Positions 19,233 through 29,771 of a stretch of DNA of 64,000 bases are shown here, in pieces. The stretch lies in NCBI GenBank assembly GCA_016192065.1, contig JACPUX010000003.1, positions 62,001 to 126,000 of the forward strand. Direction: 5' to 3'. The notes under the pieces were generated by a model. It worked only from the letters and a program-made list of their open reading frames with translations. It did no database searches and was not told where the DNA came from. The position numbers and the translations under genes are program-made. Source of the DNA: Betaproteobacteria bacterium (GTDB lineage Bacteria > Pseudomonadota > Gammaproteobacteria > Burkholderiales > Casimicrobiaceae). The stretch's first letter is position 1, and each line of letters starts with the position of its first letter.

Positions 19233-21260
19233 GTGAATGCATTGTTTGCGCCGGCCATGGCACTGCTGAGCCGCCTGCGTTTTACCCGCAAGTTTCTGGT
19301 CATCGGCGCCTTGATGGTCGTTGCCGTCGGCGCCCTCACTGCCGTGGTGGTGATGCAGCTGCTGGCCAGCGCGCGCCAGGCGAGCCGGGAATTGGCGGGC
19401 ATGGAAGGGGTCCAGGCGTCGATTCGGCTGATCCAGCAGGTCCAGCTTCATCGTGGATTGTCCTCCGCCTTGCTGGGAGGCGCGAGCGCCATGCGGCCCA
19501 AAGTGGACGCCAAGCAGGCCGAAATCGCCGAAGCGCTGCGTGCCGTCGACGCGGTCGAAGACCGCTATGGCGCGCAGTTCGACACCTCCGCTTCGTGGAG
19601 CGCGGTGAAGGCCCGGTGGGAGAAACTCAAGGGCGAAGGCCTGGTGCTCTCGGTTCCCGAGAACCAGGCGGAGCACGCCGCGCTGATCGACAGCATTATC
19701 TTTTTCCAGCGCCAGTACGCGGAAAATTCCCTTCTGGTCATGGACCCGGACGTGGCTGCGTATTACATGGTCGACACGGCTGTCGCCAAACTGCCTCCGC
19801 TGCTCGAACGGTTAGGTCGACTGCGCGCCAAAGGCGCGGCCACGCTGGTGCAAAGGGAGACCACTTTGCAGGACGGCCAGGAGTTTCGCTTATTCGTTTC
19901 AGTCCTCAACTTTCTTGGTGAAAACCTGCGCCAGGACCTCGAACGCGGTGCCAAGCAGAGCCCGAGCTTCGCCGCGGCCGCGGCGCGCCTGAGCAAGGAA
20001 TTCCCCGGCGAGATAAAAGGTGTCTTGAAGCTGGTTGAGTTCGACATCCTGACCGGCAGTTTCATCACCACTCCCGAGGAGTGGTTCGAGAAGCTCAACG
20101 GCGTGGTCGATGCCGGCTACAGCGACATCTTCAATTCACTGCTGCCCGCGGCCAGGCGCCTCATCGAGGCGCGCAAGGCGGCCGCCTATCGCAATCTGAT
20201 GATTAGCCTAGTCAGTGTGGCGGTGGCCATTCTGCTTCTGGTGTACCTGTTCGGGGGCATGTATTTCGGCATCAAGGGTACCGTGGACGAGTTGTCCGCC
20301 GGCGCCGCGCGGATTGCCCAGGGCGATCTTTCGGCACGCATACCGGTGCACACCCAGGATGAATTGGGCGCAGCGGCCGGCAGTTTCAACGAGGTGAGTG
20401 ATGCCTACGCGCGGCTGCTGCGCAGCGTGCAGCAAAGCGCCACCGAGGTGGAGCGCGCCGCCCGCCAGCTCGCCCAGGTTGCGGTGAAGGTGAAGGATGG
20501 CTCCAACCACCAGAGCGAAGCGGCTGCGGGTACCGCCGCCGCGGTCGAACAGATGAGCGTGAGCGTCGATCAGATCGCCGAACACGCGCGCCACGCGCAC
20601 GGTCTTTCGGCCGAAGCCGGATCGCTTTCCGAAGAGGGCGGGCAGGTGGTCGAGAACACGGTGCGGGAAATCAACGCCATCGCCGCGGCGGTGTCCGCCT
20701 CGGCTGGCCGAGTGGAAGAGCTGGGGGCGCAATCTTCGAAGATCTCCGCCATCATCGGCACGATCAAGGACATCGCCGACCAGACCAATCTCCTGGCGCT
20801 CAATGCCGCCATCGAAGCGGCGCGGGCGGGCGAAGCCGGCCGCGGCTTCGCCGTGGTCGCCGACGAGGTCCGCCAACTGGCCGCGCGCACCGCCCACGCC
20901 ACCACCGAAATCAGCGGCATGATCAATGCCATCCAGAGCGGCACCAGCGAAGCGGTCAACGCCATGCAGGGCGGAGTCTCGCGCGTCAACGAAGGAGTGT
21001 CGCTCGCCGCCCGGGCCAGCGAGGCGATGAAGCGCATCCACGACGGCGCCAGACAGGTGATCGGTTCCGTCAACGACATCTCCAACGCCTTGCGCGAGCA
21101 GAGCCAGGCCAGCACCAGCGTCGCGCGCAATGTTGAACAGATCGCCCAGATGGCCGAAGCGAACCACGCCGCGGTCAATGAGACCGCCAGTACGGCCCAG
21201 GAACTGGAACGCCTGGCGAGCGAGCTGCAAGGGCAGATGCGCAGGTATCGTTTGGCCTGA
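19233..21260 (+). CDS. Methyl-accepting chemotaxis protein with NIT-like sensor
   Basis: A 675-residue receptor. A first membrane helix (about residues 20-45) is followed by a periplasmic helical domain beginning [14 protein letters not shown], the pattern of NIT (nitrate/nitrite-type) sensors. A second membrane helix (about 325-345), a HAMP domain and a long cytoplasmic signalling helix pair follow. The hairpin tip ([20 protein letters not shown]) lies near residues 512-531. It relays ligand binding to CheA. The GTG at 19233 behind GGGGGG is preferred; GTG 19185 and ATG 19257 are alternatives. A strong terminator follows at 21362. The ligand is inference from the domain type. Confidence 0.9.
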   Translation: MNALFAPAMALLSRLRFTRKFLVIGALMVVAVGALTAVVVMQLLASARQASRELAGMEGVQASIRLIQQVQLHRGLSSALLGGASAMRPKVDAKQAEIAEALRAVDAVEDRYGAQFDTSASWSAVKARWEKLKGEGLVLSVPENQAEHAALIDSIIFFQRQYAENSLLVMDPDVAAYYMVDTAVAKLPPLLERLGRLRAKGAATLVQRETTLQDGQEFRLFVSVLNFLGENLRQDLERGAKQSPSFAAAAARLSKEFPGEIKGVLKLVEFDILTGSFITTPEEWFEKLNGVVDAGYSDIFNSLLPAARRLIEARKAAAYRNLMISLVSVAVAILLLVYLFGGMYFGIKGTVDELSAGAARIAQGDLSARIPVHTQDELGAAAGSFNEVSDAYARLLRSVQQSATEVERAARQLAQVAVKVKDGSNHQSEAAAGTAAAVEQMSVSVDQIAEHARHAHGLSAEAGSLSEEGGQVVENTVREINAIAAAVSASAGRVEELGAQSSKISAIIGTIKDIADQTNLLALNAAIEAARAGEAGRGFAVVADEVRQLAARTAHATTEISGMINAIQSGTSEAVNAMQGGVSRVNEGVSLAARASEAMKRIHDGARQVIGSVNDISNALREQSQASTSVARNVEQIAQMAEANHAAVNETASTAQELERLASELQGQMRRYRLA

Positions 21261-21361
21261 GAATGGCTTGGGTGTGAGCGGGCGCGGCCCGCCCCTGGGG
21301 GGGCATTGGCGCTTGATCAGGTTCTCCCCGACACGCGTCCCTTCTCCTCCGCGTGTCCGTT

Positions 21362-21389
21362 CGGCGCCGGTAACACCGGCGCCGTTTTT
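21362..21389 (+). terminator. Rho-independent terminator after the chemoreceptor gene
   Basis: A perfect 10-bp stem CGGCGCCGGT / ACCGGCGCCG with an AAC loop is followed immediately by TTTTTGTT. It lies about 100 bases after the chemoreceptor stop and 35 bases before the next start. Confidence 0.85.
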
Positions 21390-21424
21390 GTTATAGTCAG
21401 CGCTTTTCCAGAAGCGAGAAGCGC

Positions 21425-21898
21425 ATGGACGGATTCATCATCGCGCGGGCGCTGCATGTGCTGGCGGTCATTTTGTGGATCGGCGGGGTGGCGTTTGTCA
21501 CCTGGGTGATCCTGCCCAATATCCGTGCCAGCAGGGCGCCCGCGGAGCGGCTGCCCTTCTTCGAGAGCCTGGAGGGGCGCTTTGCCAGCCAGGCGCGCTG
21601 GTGGACGCTGCTGGCGGGCCTCACCGGCTTTTACATGCTCCACGTGCTCGATGCCTGGGGGCGTTATGCCCAGGCACAGTACTGGTGGGTGCATGCCATG
21701 ACCCTGGTCTGGGTTCTGTTTACTTTGATGCTGTTCGTGCTCGAACCGCTGGTGCTCCATCGCGTCATCAGGGCCATGGCGGCGCGCGACCCCGAGGGCA
21801 GCTTTCGGCGCCTCGAGCGGCTGCATTGGGTGTTGCTGAGCTTGTCGCTGGTGGCCGCGGGGGGCGCGGTGCTGGGCAGCCACGGCTGGGCATTTTGA
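21425..21898 (+). CDS. CopD-like small integral membrane protein
   Basis: A 157-residue protein with four hydrophobic helices (about residues 5-32, 57-78, 85-112 and 135-155). It resembles the CopD/DUF2269-type predicted membrane proteins, with a His in the first helix (RALHVLAVILWIGG) and another in helix 3 (WWVHAMTLVW). Such His residues are often heme or metal ligands in this fold. No function is established. It stands alone between a terminator and comEC, 96 bases upstream of the latter. Confidence 0.75.
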   Translation: MDGFIIARALHVLAVILWIGGVAFVTWVILPNIRASRAPAERLPFFESLEGRFASQARWWTLLAGLTGFYMLHVLDAWGRYAQAQYWWVHAMTLVWVLFTLMLFVLEPLVLHRVIRAMAARDPEGSFRRLERLHWVLLSLSLVAAGGAVLGSHGWAF

Positions 21899-21994
21899 GA
21901 GCTCCTGGCCGATCGGCGATTTGGTGTTGATGCGCAAGCGCCGGTCTTTCGCCGTCCAGACGCTGCTGGCGGCACGCCCCATCTGAGTGAGACG

Positions 21995-24409
21995 GTGCGT
22001 CTCGCGCTGCTTGGTTTTGCCCTGGGAATCTGCCTGCTGCAGCAACAGGCGGAACTGCTCGATTGGGTCGACTGGCCATTGATCGTGCTGGCGGCGGCCG
22101 CTTGCGGCGCGACCCTGATTGCGGCCAACCTCATTCAGCGACCCGCTTGGCGCGGCGCGCTCACGGTGCTCGCCGGCCTGGCGGCGCTGAGCGGGGGGTT
22201 TTTCTGGGCGACTTGGCGCGCCGAACTTCGGCTTGCAGACGCCCTACCTCCGGCATGGGAAGGACGGGACGTGCGTCTGGTCGGGGTGGTCGATGAATTG
22301 CCCCAGCCCGGTGGTGACGGCAGCCAGCGTTTCGCCTTCGCCGTCGAACAGGTCTTGACTCCTGGGGCGATGCTGCCGACCCGCGTGTCGCTGGCCTGGT
22401 ACCCGCTGCGGCAGAAGGGCGAACTCACCCCACCCCCGGAACTGCACGCGGGTGAGCGCTGGCAGCTTACGGCGCGGTTGCGCCGGCCCCATGGCAACGT
22501 CAATCCGCAGGGCTTCGACTTCGAGGCCTGGGCGCTGGAGCGGCATCTGCGCGCCAGCGGCTACGTGCGGCAAGACCCGGAGAACCACCGCGTCACGGTC
22601 TTCGCCGGACGTCCTGGGGATTATCTCGAACGCCAGCGCGAGACCTTTCGGGCGCGCATTCAGCAGGCGCTGCCGGGGGCAGCCTATGCCGGCGCCATAG
22701 TCGCGCTGGCGATCGGCGATCAGCGTGCCATCCCGGCGGCGCAATGGCAGATCTTCAATCGCACAGGGGTGGGACATCTGATCAGCATCTCGGGTCTGCA
22801 TGTCACACTTTTCGCCACTCTGGCCGGCGCCCTCGCGTTTGCATTATGGCGGCGTTCGTTTCGCTTGACGCTGCTGCTGCCGGCGCATCAAGCCGCGGCG
22901 GCTCTGGGTGCGCTGGCGGCACTGGCCTACGTGCTGATCGCCGGCTTCCAGGTGCCTGCCCAACGCACGCTCTACATGCTGCTGGTGGCGGCGCTGGGCC
23001 TGTGGCTGGGACGCCCGGGTAGCGCCAGCACGGTCTTGCTTTGGGCGCTGACGGTGGTCTTGGGAATCGACCCCTGGGCGGTGCTCGCACCCGGCTTCTG
23101 GCTCTCCTTCGGCGCCGTGAGTCTGCTGGTCTATGTGGGCGGGCAACGCGCCGGGGAGCGGGGCGCCTGGCACGCCGCGGCGACGGCGCAATGGGCCATG
23201 AGTCTGGGTCTCGTACCACTGACTCTGCTTTTCTTTCAGCAAGTGTCCCTGGTTTCGCCGTTCGCCAACGCGGTGGCGATTCCGGTGGTGAGTTTCGTGG
23301 TGGTGCCGCTTGCGCTGCTCTATCTCCTGATTCCCTTCGACCCCTTGCTGGCCCTGGCGCACGGCGTCTTCGCCCTACTCGCGCAGGGACTGGAAGCGGC
23401 CTCGCGTCTGCCCACCGCGATTTGGCAGCAGCATGCGCCGCCAGCCTGGGCCATCGCCCTGGGGCTGGCGGGCGTCCTCTGGATGCTGGCGCCACGCGGG
23501 CTGCCGGGGCGTTGGCTGGGGGCACTGTGGCTCGCCCCGGCCTTCCTGGTTCTGCCGCCGCGGCCCGAGCCCGGCGAGGCCTGGTTCACGGTGCTCGATG
23601 TCGGGCAGGGGACCGCGGTGGTCGTACGCACGGCCAAGCACACTTTGCTCTACGATACCGGGGCGCGCTTCTCGCTCGAGGCCGATGCCGGCAACCGCCT
23701 GATTGCGCCCTATTTGCGCGCCAGCGGCAGCCCGCGTTTGGGGGCGCTGGTGGTGAGTCATCAGGACAGCGATCACAGCGGCGGGGCGCGCTCGGTGATG
23801 CAGATTCTGCCGATCGATTGGGTCTTGAGTTCGCTGCCGGACGAGCACGAACTCATTGGCGACGCGCAAGCCGCGCGGCTCGATCATTGGCGTTGCGTCG
23901 CCGGTCAAACTTGGGATTGGGACGGCGTACGGTTCAGCGTGCTGCACCCCGCGGAGGCAGCTTATGCCAATGTGCGGCTCAAGACCAACGACCGGTCCTG
24001 CGTCATCAAAGTGCAGGACGCGCGGGGCGCCATGCTTCTGACTGGAGACATCGAAGCGCAGAGCGAACGCGAACTTCTGGCGCGCCGCCCCGAAGCGCTC
24101 GCTGCCGAGGTGCTGTTGGTGCCGCATCATGGCAGCAAGACCTCTTCGACCCGGGATTTCATCGCTGCCGTGGCGCCCCGCGTGGCGGTGGTAACCCTGG
24201 GCTACCGCAATCGCCATGGGCACCCCAAAGAAGAAGTGCTTGCGCGCTACCGCGAGCGCGGCATTGCGCTATGGCGCACCGACCTGGAGGGCGCGATCGA
24301 ACTGCGCTTTGCGCCCGACCGCCCGAGCGTGGCCGGCTATCGCAGCGTGGAGCGGCGATACTGGCGGGAAGTGCCGCGGCGGGAGGAGGCGGGAGAGGCG
24401 ACGGAGTGA
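21995..24409 (+). CDS. comEC: ComEC/Rec2 DNA-uptake channel protein
   Basis: An 804-residue inner-membrane protein for transport of single-stranded DNA into the cytoplasm during natural transformation. The order is three or more N-terminal membrane helices, an OB-like periplasmic domain (about 95-215), the competence domain with many membrane segments (about 220-500, containing HLISISGLHVTLFA), and a C-terminal metallo-beta-lactamase-like domain with LDVGQGTA near residue 533 and SHQDSDHSGG near 587. The start is GTG at 21995 behind GTGAGA. Length and order match the family. No other competence gene is nearby. Confidence 0.92.
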   Translation: MRLALLGFALGICLLQQQAELLDWVDWPLIVLAAAACGATLIAANLIQRPAWRGALTVLAGLAALSGGFFWATWRAELRLADALPPAWEGRDVRLVGVVDELPQPGGDGSQRFAFAVEQVLTPGAMLPTRVSLAWYPLRQKGELTPPPELHAGERWQLTARLRRPHGNVNPQGFDFEAWALERHLRASGYVRQDPENHRVTVFAGRPGDYLERQRETFRARIQQALPGAAYAGAIVALAIGDQRAIPAAQWQIFNRTGVGHLISISGLHVTLFATLAGALAFALWRRSFRLTLLLPAHQAAAALGALAALAYVLIAGFQVPAQRTLYMLLVAALGLWLGRPGSASTVLLWALTVVLGIDPWAVLAPGFWLSFGAVSLLVYVGGQRAGERGAWHAAATAQWAMSLGLVPLTLLFFQQVSLVSPFANAVAIPVVSFVVVPLALLYLLIPFDPLLALAHGVFALLAQGLEAASRLPTAIWQQHAPPAWAIALGLAGVLWMLAPRGLPGRWLGALWLAPAFLVLPPRPEPGEAWFTVLDVGQGTAVVVRTAKHTLLYDTGARFSLEADAGNRLIAPYLRASGSPRLGALVVSHQDSDHSGGARSVMQILPIDWVLSSLPDEHELIGDAQAARLDHWRCVAGQTWDWDGVRFSVLHPAEAAYANVRLKTNDRSCVIKVQDARGAMLLTGDIEAQSERELLARRPEALAAEVLLVPHHGSKTSSTRDFIAAVAPRVAVVTLGYRNRHGHPKEEVLARYRERGIALWRTDLEGAIELRFAPDRPSVAGYRSVERRYWREVPRREEAGEATE

Positions 24410-24767
24410 TTCAATCTCCTCAGCGCGGGAGGTGCCTGGGAATAGGAGTGCCCCGGGCGGTCTGCCCGGGCCCGCATGGCTTGGTGGTCGATGGTGTGGC
24501 CGGCGTCGACATCGACCAATGATGCTTGCGTCAGGCGGCGGCGCTCTTCTACCTGGTCGATTCAACCTGAAAGTGCCCGTTTGACGATCTACCCCCCATC
24601 CAACCAATCGAACCTCTACGAACTGCGGAATAATTCTCTGGATTCGGGCGCGAACTCGGTAGAATCAGGCGAGCATTTCACTCGCGGGTGGTCTACGATT
24701 CTGGCCACAAGAGACCCCGCGCGACCCTGGGGCCTAAGCGGGCACAGGGCGCCGATCTGGAGGAAGG
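24410..24767. other. Intergenic region with two hairpins
   Basis: No gene is seen. CCCGGGC / GCCCGGG at 24452-24470 forms a stem with a five-base loop, lacking a T-run. TGGTCGATG / CATCGACCA at 24485-24518 forms a 9-bp stem with a longer loop. The right part is AT-richer than its surroundings and likely holds the promoter of the oxidoreductase gene, for example around TAGAAT near 24660, but no -35 box is convincing. Confidence 0.5.
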
Positions 24768-27700
24768 ATGCACCGCACGGCTCCCTTAGTCGGCATCGAC
24801 CACAGCTATCAACTTTCGCACCAGCTCACCCGTGAGCAGGGTCGCGTGTTTCTTTCCGGCACCCAGGCGCTGGTGCGGCTGGTGCTGGAACAGCGCCGAC
24901 TCGACCGCGCGCGCGGGCTGAAGACCGCCGGTTTTGTCAGCGGGTATCGCGGTTCGCCCCTGGGGGGGGTCGACCAGGCTTTATGGGCCGCGCAGAGCCT
25001 CCTGGACGCCCACGACATCCGCTTTCTGCCGGCGATCAACGAAGAGCTGGGCGCCAGCGCCGTGGTTGGGGCGCAGCGCGCCGGCGTGGACCCGCGCCGC
25101 ACCGTCGAGGGCGTGTTCGCCATGTGGTATGGCAAGGGTCCAGGGGTCGATCGCGCGGCCGATGCCATCCATCACGGCAATGCCTTCGGCTCTTCGCCCC
25201 AGGGCGGTGTCCTGGTGGTGGCGGGCGACGATCACGGCTGCGTGTCTTCATCCATGCCGCACCAGAGTGATGGTGTCTTCCAGGCCTGGAGCGTGCCGGT
25301 CCTGAACCCGTCGACGATCGCCGAGATTCTGGAATTCGGGCTCTACGGCTGGGCCTTGTCGCGCTTTTCCGGTGCCTGGGTCGGGCTCAAGGCAATTTCC
25401 GAAACCGTCGAATCCGGCGCCACCGTCGATCTGGATCGCCTGCGCCGCGATTGGACCGCGGCCGCCGATTTCGAGCCGCCCGAAGGCGGACTACACATAC
25501 GCATGTCGGACTTGCCCGGGCTCGCTTTCGAAACCCGCCTGGCGGCCAAACTCGATGCGGTACGCGCCTTTGCCAAGAACAACAGCATCGATCGCCTGCT
25601 GCTGCCCGCGCCGCAAGCCGATTTGGGAATTGTCACCTGCGGCAAGGGGCATCTCGATCTCCTGGAAGTGCTGCGCCGCCTGGGGCTCTCGCTCGCGGAA
25701 CTGGAAGCGGCGGGGCTGCGGCTCTACAAGATCGGCCTCACTTTCCCGATCGAACCTTCGCGTTTGCTGGAATTCGCCCAAGGTCTCCAGGAAATCCTGG
25801 TGGTCGAAGAAAAGGCGCCGATACTCGAAACCCAGATCAAAGATCTTTTGTACAACCTCCCCGCCGAGCGTCGCCCGCGCGTGGTGGGCAAACACGGTGT
25901 TCTCGGACGGCCGATGATCGCCACCCTCGGCGAACTGCGCCCCTCGCGCATCATGCCGGACTTTGCCGAGTGGCTGGCGCGGGCCAAACCCGCCCTGGAC
26001 CGCCGCGATCGGGTGGCGGATTTCACCGCGCCGGTTCTACTCTCCAACGAGGGCGACGCGGTGCGGCGCATGCCCTATTTTTGCTCGGGCTGTCCGCACA
26101 ACACCTCGACCCGCGTGCCGGAAGGCTCGCGCGCCCTGCCCGGCATCGGTTGCCACTACATGGCGACCTGGATGAACCGCGAGACCTCGGGCATGACCCA
26201 GATGGGCGGAGAGGGTGTGGACTGGGTGGGCCAGGCGATGTTTTCGAGCTGCGGCCATGTGTTTCAGAACTTGGGCGACGGCACTTATTCCCATTCGGGC
26301 CTGCTCGCCATACGCCAGGCTATCGCCGCAAAAGCGCATCTCACTTACAAGGTACTCTACAACGACGCCGTCGCCATGACCGGCGGGCAGCCGGTCGAAG
26401 GGCGGCTCTCGGTGCGCGACATCGCGCGCCAGGTCGAGGCCGAAGGTGCGAGCCGCGTCGTGGTGGTAAGCGACGAGCCCGAGAAGTATCGTGGGCGCGA
26501 CCAGGATTTCCCCGCGGGTACGAGCTTTCATCATCGCCGCGAACTCGACCGCGTGCAGCGCGAGCTGCGCGAAACACCGGGCGTGACGGTGCTGATTTAC
26601 GACCAGACCTGTGCCGCCGAAAAGCGCCGGCGCCGGAAGCGTGGCGAATTCCCTGATCCCGATCGGCGAGTGTTCATCAACGCCCGGGTTTGCGAAGGTT
26701 GCGGCGACTGTGCCAAGCAGTCGAACTGCCTGTCGGTGCTGCCCCTGGAAACCGAGTTTGGGCGCAAGCGCATGATCGATCAATCGAGCTGCAACAAGGA
26801 TTACTCTTGCGTCGAAGGGTTTTGCCCAAGCTTCGTTTCGGTGCAGGGCGTGCGCCTCAAAAAAGCGCTGGGCGCAAGCTTCGACCCGACGCGGCTCAAG
26901 GAGGCGGCCGAGGCCCTGCCGCCGCCGCCCGTTTGGCGGTGGACCGGGCCCTTTGATCTGCTGGTGGCCGGCATGGGCGGCACCGGTGTGGTGACCATCG
27001 GCGCGCTGGTGACCATGGCCGCCCACCTCGAAGGCAAGCATGCCTCGGTGCTCGACTTCATGGGTTTTTCGCAGAAGGGCGGGGCGGTACTCTCGCATGT
27101 TCGCCTGGCCGACCGGGCGGAGTGGCTGAATCAGGCGCGCATCGATACCCAGCAGGCGGACGCGATCCTCGCCTGCGATCTGGTGGTGGGTGCCTCCACC
27201 GAGGCGCTGCAAACCGCGAGCAAGAAACGCACGCAAATCATCACCAGTACCTACCAGGCGCCTACGCCCGCGGTGCTGCAAGATCCGGATGCGCAAATCC
27301 ACGCCGAGGCGCTGCTCGCCAAGATGCGTTTCGCCGTGCGGGAAGACGCCTTCGCGACTTGCGACGGTCACACGCTGTCCACGCGGTTCCTGGGCGACGC
27401 CATCGGCGCCAACATGGTGATGCTCGGTTTCGCATGGCAACGAGGCCTGGTGCCGGTGAGCGATGTCGCGCTCGATCGGGCCGTCGAACTCAATGGTGTG
27501 GCGGTGGAAATGAACCGCCAGGCGATCGCTATCGGGCGCCTGGCGGCGGCGCATCCGGCGGCGCTGACGGAGCTGCTGGGCGATCCTGCCGCAGCCGAGG
27601 TGCCCGAGGGCGCGCGGGCCGAACTCGATGCCTACATCGCGCGCCGCGTAGCCGAGCTCACTGCCTACCAGAACGCCGCCTGGGGCGCACGCTATGCGAG

Positions 27701-28301
27701 CGCGGTGGAGCGCGTGCGTGCGGCCGAGGGCGCGGCGGGCAGCGCCGAGTTCCCGCTGACCCGCGCGGTCGCCTTCAATCTGCACAAGCTCATGGCCTAT
27801 AAGGACGAATACGAGGTGGCGCGGCTTTTCACCGCCCCAGAGTTCTTGGCGAGTCTGGCAGCGCAATTCGAGGGCGAGGCGCGCTTGAGCTTCCACCTCG
27901 CGCCGCCTCTGCTGGGCTTGAAGGACCACGAAGGGCGGCCGCGCAAACTTCGCTTCGGATCCTGGATGCTCGGCGCCATGCGCCTCCTCGCGCGGCTGAA
28001 AGGCCTGCGCGGCACCTGGTTCGACCCCTTTGGCCACAGCGCCGAGCGAAAGCGCGAGCGGGCGCTGATCGCCGAGTACGAGTCCTTGATCGACACGCTG
28101 CTCGCGCGCTACGAGACCGCGAAACTCCCCACGCTTTTGGAACTCGCCGGCCTGCCCGAGCACATTCGCGGCTTCGGACACATCAAGGCGCAAAACCTCG
28201 CCGCAGCGGCCCGGCGGCGCGACGAGCTGCTGGCGCGGCTTGATGCCCCCGACGCCCCAACGGCCGTGGCACCCGAAGTACCGGAGCGCGCTGCGGCGTA
28301 A
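24768..28301 (+). CDS. Indolepyruvate:ferredoxin oxidoreductase, fused IorA-IorB type
   Basis: A 1177-residue 2-oxoacid oxidoreductase that decarboxylates aryl pyruvates (or related 2-oxoacids) to acyl-CoA with reduction of ferredoxin. The N-terminal pyrimidine-binding part (about 20-400) is followed by the thiamine-diphosphate domain with GIGCHYMATWM and NLGDGTYSHSG (about 460-545), a ferredoxin-like cysteine-rich stretch VCEGCGDCAKQSNC (about 640-655) and a second cluster (SCNKDYSCVEGFCPS). The gamma domain (MGGTGVVTIGALVTMAA) lies near residue 735. An AGGAAGG site precedes ATG 24768. It is a stand-alone gene ending at a 46-bp palindrome. Confidence 0.93.
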   Translation: MHRTAPLVGIDHSYQLSHQLTREQGRVFLSGTQALVRLVLEQRRLDRARGLKTAGFVSGYRGSPLGGVDQALWAAQSLLDAHDIRFLPAINEELGASAVVGAQRAGVDPRRTVEGVFAMWYGKGPGVDRAADAIHHGNAFGSSPQGGVLVVAGDDHGCVSSSMPHQSDGVFQAWSVPVLNPSTIAEILEFGLYGWALSRFSGAWVGLKAISETVESGATVDLDRLRRDWTAAADFEPPEGGLHIRMSDLPGLAFETRLAAKLDAVRAFAKNNSIDRLLLPAPQADLGIVTCGKGHLDLLEVLRRLGLSLAELEAAGLRLYKIGLTFPIEPSRLLEFAQGLQEILVVEEKAPILETQIKDLLYNLPAERRPRVVGKHGVLGRPMIATLGELRPSRIMPDFAEWLARAKPALDRRDRVADFTAPVLLSNEGDAVRRMPYFCSGCPHNTSTRVPEGSRALPGIGCHYMATWMNRETSGMTQMGGEGVDWVGQAMFSSCGHVFQNLGDGTYSHSGLLAIRQAIAAKAHLTYKVLYNDAVAMTGGQPVEGRLSVRDIARQVEAEGASRVVVVSDEPEKYRGRDQDFPAGTSFHHRRELDRVQRELRETPGVTVLIYDQTCAAEKRRRRKRGEFPDPDRRVFINARVCEGCGDCAKQSNCLSVLPLETEFGRKRMIDQSSCNKDYSCVEGFCPSFVSVQGVRLKKALGASFDPTRLKEAAEALPPPPVWRWTGPFDLLVAGMGGTGVVTIGALVTMAAHLEGKHASVLDFMGFSQKGGAVLSHVRLADRAEWLNQARIDTQQADAILACDLVVGASTEALQTASKKRTQIITSTYQAPTPAVLQDPDAQIHAEALLAKMRFAVREDAFATCDGHTLSTRFLGDAIGANMVMLGFAWQRGLVPVSDVALDRAVELNGVAVEMNRQAIAIGRLAAAHPAALTELLGDPAAAEVPEGARAELDAYIARRVAELTAYQNAAWGARYASAVERVRAAEGAAGSAEFPLTRAVAFNLHKLMAYKDEYEVARLFTAPEFLASLAAQFEGEARLSFHLAPPLLGLKDHEGRPRKLRFGSWMLGAMRLLARLKGLRGTWFDPFGHSAERKRERALIAEYESLIDTLLARYETAKLPTLLELAGLPEHIRGFGHIKAQNLAAAARRRDELLARLDAPDAPTAVAPEVPERAAA

Positions 28302-28310
28302 GGATCGGCC

Positions 28311-28356
28311 CGTGGTGGATCAAGCGCTCGCGGCCGCGAGCGCTTGATCCACCACG
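28311..28356. terminator. 46-bp perfect palindrome between convergent genes
   Basis: A 23-base half beginning CGTGGTGGATCAAGCGCT is followed directly by its exact reverse complement, with no loop. It lies ten bases after the stop of the oxidoreductase gene and before the stop of the convergent fccB. Its arms contain the GGTGGAT(C/T) core of the dispersed repeats at 11184 and 15302. A two-way transcription stop is the simplest role. Confidence 0.6.
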
Positions 28357-28500
28357 CGTCGCGGCGCGAGCGTGGACGCTCAAGGCGACGCATGGCGACG
28401 GCCACCACGAACCAGGAAGGTCGCCGTGTCCTTTTCCCCTCCCCGCCCTACCGTCCGCGGCGAGTGGGGAGATTTCGCCGTCGCTTTGCGACCATCACGC

Positions 28501-29760
28501 TCAACCCAAGGTATCCGACATGATATTGCCGAACCAAGCCATGGCGTAAATGCCTTCCACCGCGCTGGCCTCGCTGGAAAGCCCTCCGGCGCCCTTGGCG
28601 GCGACCATTTGTTTGCTGGCCAGGTCGTAGCGATAAACCGCGGCGACATGAATGGCGTCGCGGTGGGTGACGAAGCTGTAACAAGTGTTGGCGATCGCGA
28701 CCTTGGCCACCGGCGCTTGGCCGGCGAGCATTTGGGCGATGGCCGCGGCGCAGACCTTGGCCTCCTGGTTGGCCATGTGCGCGGACTTGGGCATGCCCGG
28801 GCTGCCGGCGATAGCGTCGCCCAGAACGTGGATGTTCTTGACCGCGGTGGATTCGTAGCTCAGGAAATCGACCCCGCACCAGCGCTCGCCGACATTGGCA
28901 AGCCCCGCCCCGCGCGCCACCTGTCCGGCGCGTTGCGGCGGGATGATGTTCCACAGCTTGGCCTGCACCTTGCCGTGAACACTGAAATCGACGGTGTTGG
29001 ACCCGGCATCGACGCTTGCCACTTCGGCGTTGGGGACGTATTCGAGGATGCCGGCGTAATGCGTCTTCCAGGCCTGGAGGTAGAGATCGCGCTTGGACTG
29101 AATTTCGGGATTGGCGTCGAACACCAGGAGCTTGGACTTCGGCCGATTGGTCTTCAAGTGGTAGGCGATCAGGCTGGCGCGTTCGTAAGGCCCGGGCGGG
29201 CAGCGATAAGGCACCTTGGGAATGTGCATGGCGATGGTGGCGCCGTCGGGCAGGGCATGGAGGCGATTGCGCAGCGCCACCGTCTGATCGCCAGCTTTCC
29301 AGGCGTGCAGGATCTGATCGCGCGCCGCCGCGCTTTCCATACCCTTGAGGCGGTCACAAACGAAATCGACGCCTGGCGCCACGATCAGGCGGTCGTAGAA
29401 GAGCTTCTTGCTGCCGCCCAAAGCGATTTCGCGTTTCTGTGGATCGATGCCGGTGACCGAATCGCGCACCCAGGTGATGCCGTGGCGCGCCGAAAAGTCG
29501 GCGTAAGGGCGCGCCAAATCGCGCACGCTCAACATGCCGTGCAGGGTCCGGTTGCTCATCGGGCAGGCGATGAACTCGGCATTGGGTTCGACCAGGGTGA
29601 TGCGGGCGCGCGGCGCGAATTCGCGCAAATAGCGAATCGCCGTGGCCCCGCCGAAGCCGCCGCCGATCACCACCACCTGCGCTTGGGCCTGCGCCCGCAG
29701 CGCGCTGGCCGGCAAGAGCAGCGCCGTTGCTCCGGCGCGAAGAAAGCTGCGTCGATCCAT
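28501..29760 (-). CDS. fccB: Flavocytochrome c sulfide dehydrogenase, flavoprotein subunit
   Basis: A 419-residue periplasmic FAD protein oxidising sulfide to sulfur with electrons passed to its cytochrome partner. The N-terminus is a twin-arginine signal (MDRRSFLRAGA). FAD-binding VVVIGGGFGGATAIRYL follows near residue 28. CPMSNRTLHGM and the two redox-active cysteines expected for FccB are seen, one in VPYRCPPGPYERA and one in NTCYSF. The ATG at 29760 is preferred because it gives the Tat signal; a longer frame upstream merely overlaps fccA in another frame. It lies 11 bases after fccA. Confidence 0.92.
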   Translation of the reverse strand: MDRRSFLRAGATALLLPASALRAQAQAQVVVIGGGFGGATAIRYLREFAPRARITLVEPNAEFIACPMSNRTLHGMLSVRDLARPYADFSARHGITWVRDSVTGIDPQKREIALGGSKKLFYDRLIVAPGVDFVCDRLKGMESAAARDQILHAWKAGDQTVALRNRLHALPDGATIAMHIPKVPYRCPPGPYERASLIAYHLKTNRPKSKLLVFDANPEIQSKRDLYLQAWKTHYAGILEYVPNAEVASVDAGSNTVDFSVHGKVQAKLWNIIPPQRAGQVARGAGLANVGERWCGVDFLSYESTAVKNIHVLGDAIAGSPGMPKSAHMANQEAKVCAAAIAQMLAGQAPVAKVAIANTCYSFVTHRDAIHVAAVYRYDLASKQMVAAKGAGGLSSEASAVEGIYAMAWFGNIMSDTLG

Positions 29761-29771
29761 GTCCGGGGCCT

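Noticed and set aside
26037-28193. A 718-residue minus-strand frame inside the oxidoreductase gene
   Set aside because: Antisense to a conserved enzyme and of low-complexity composition.
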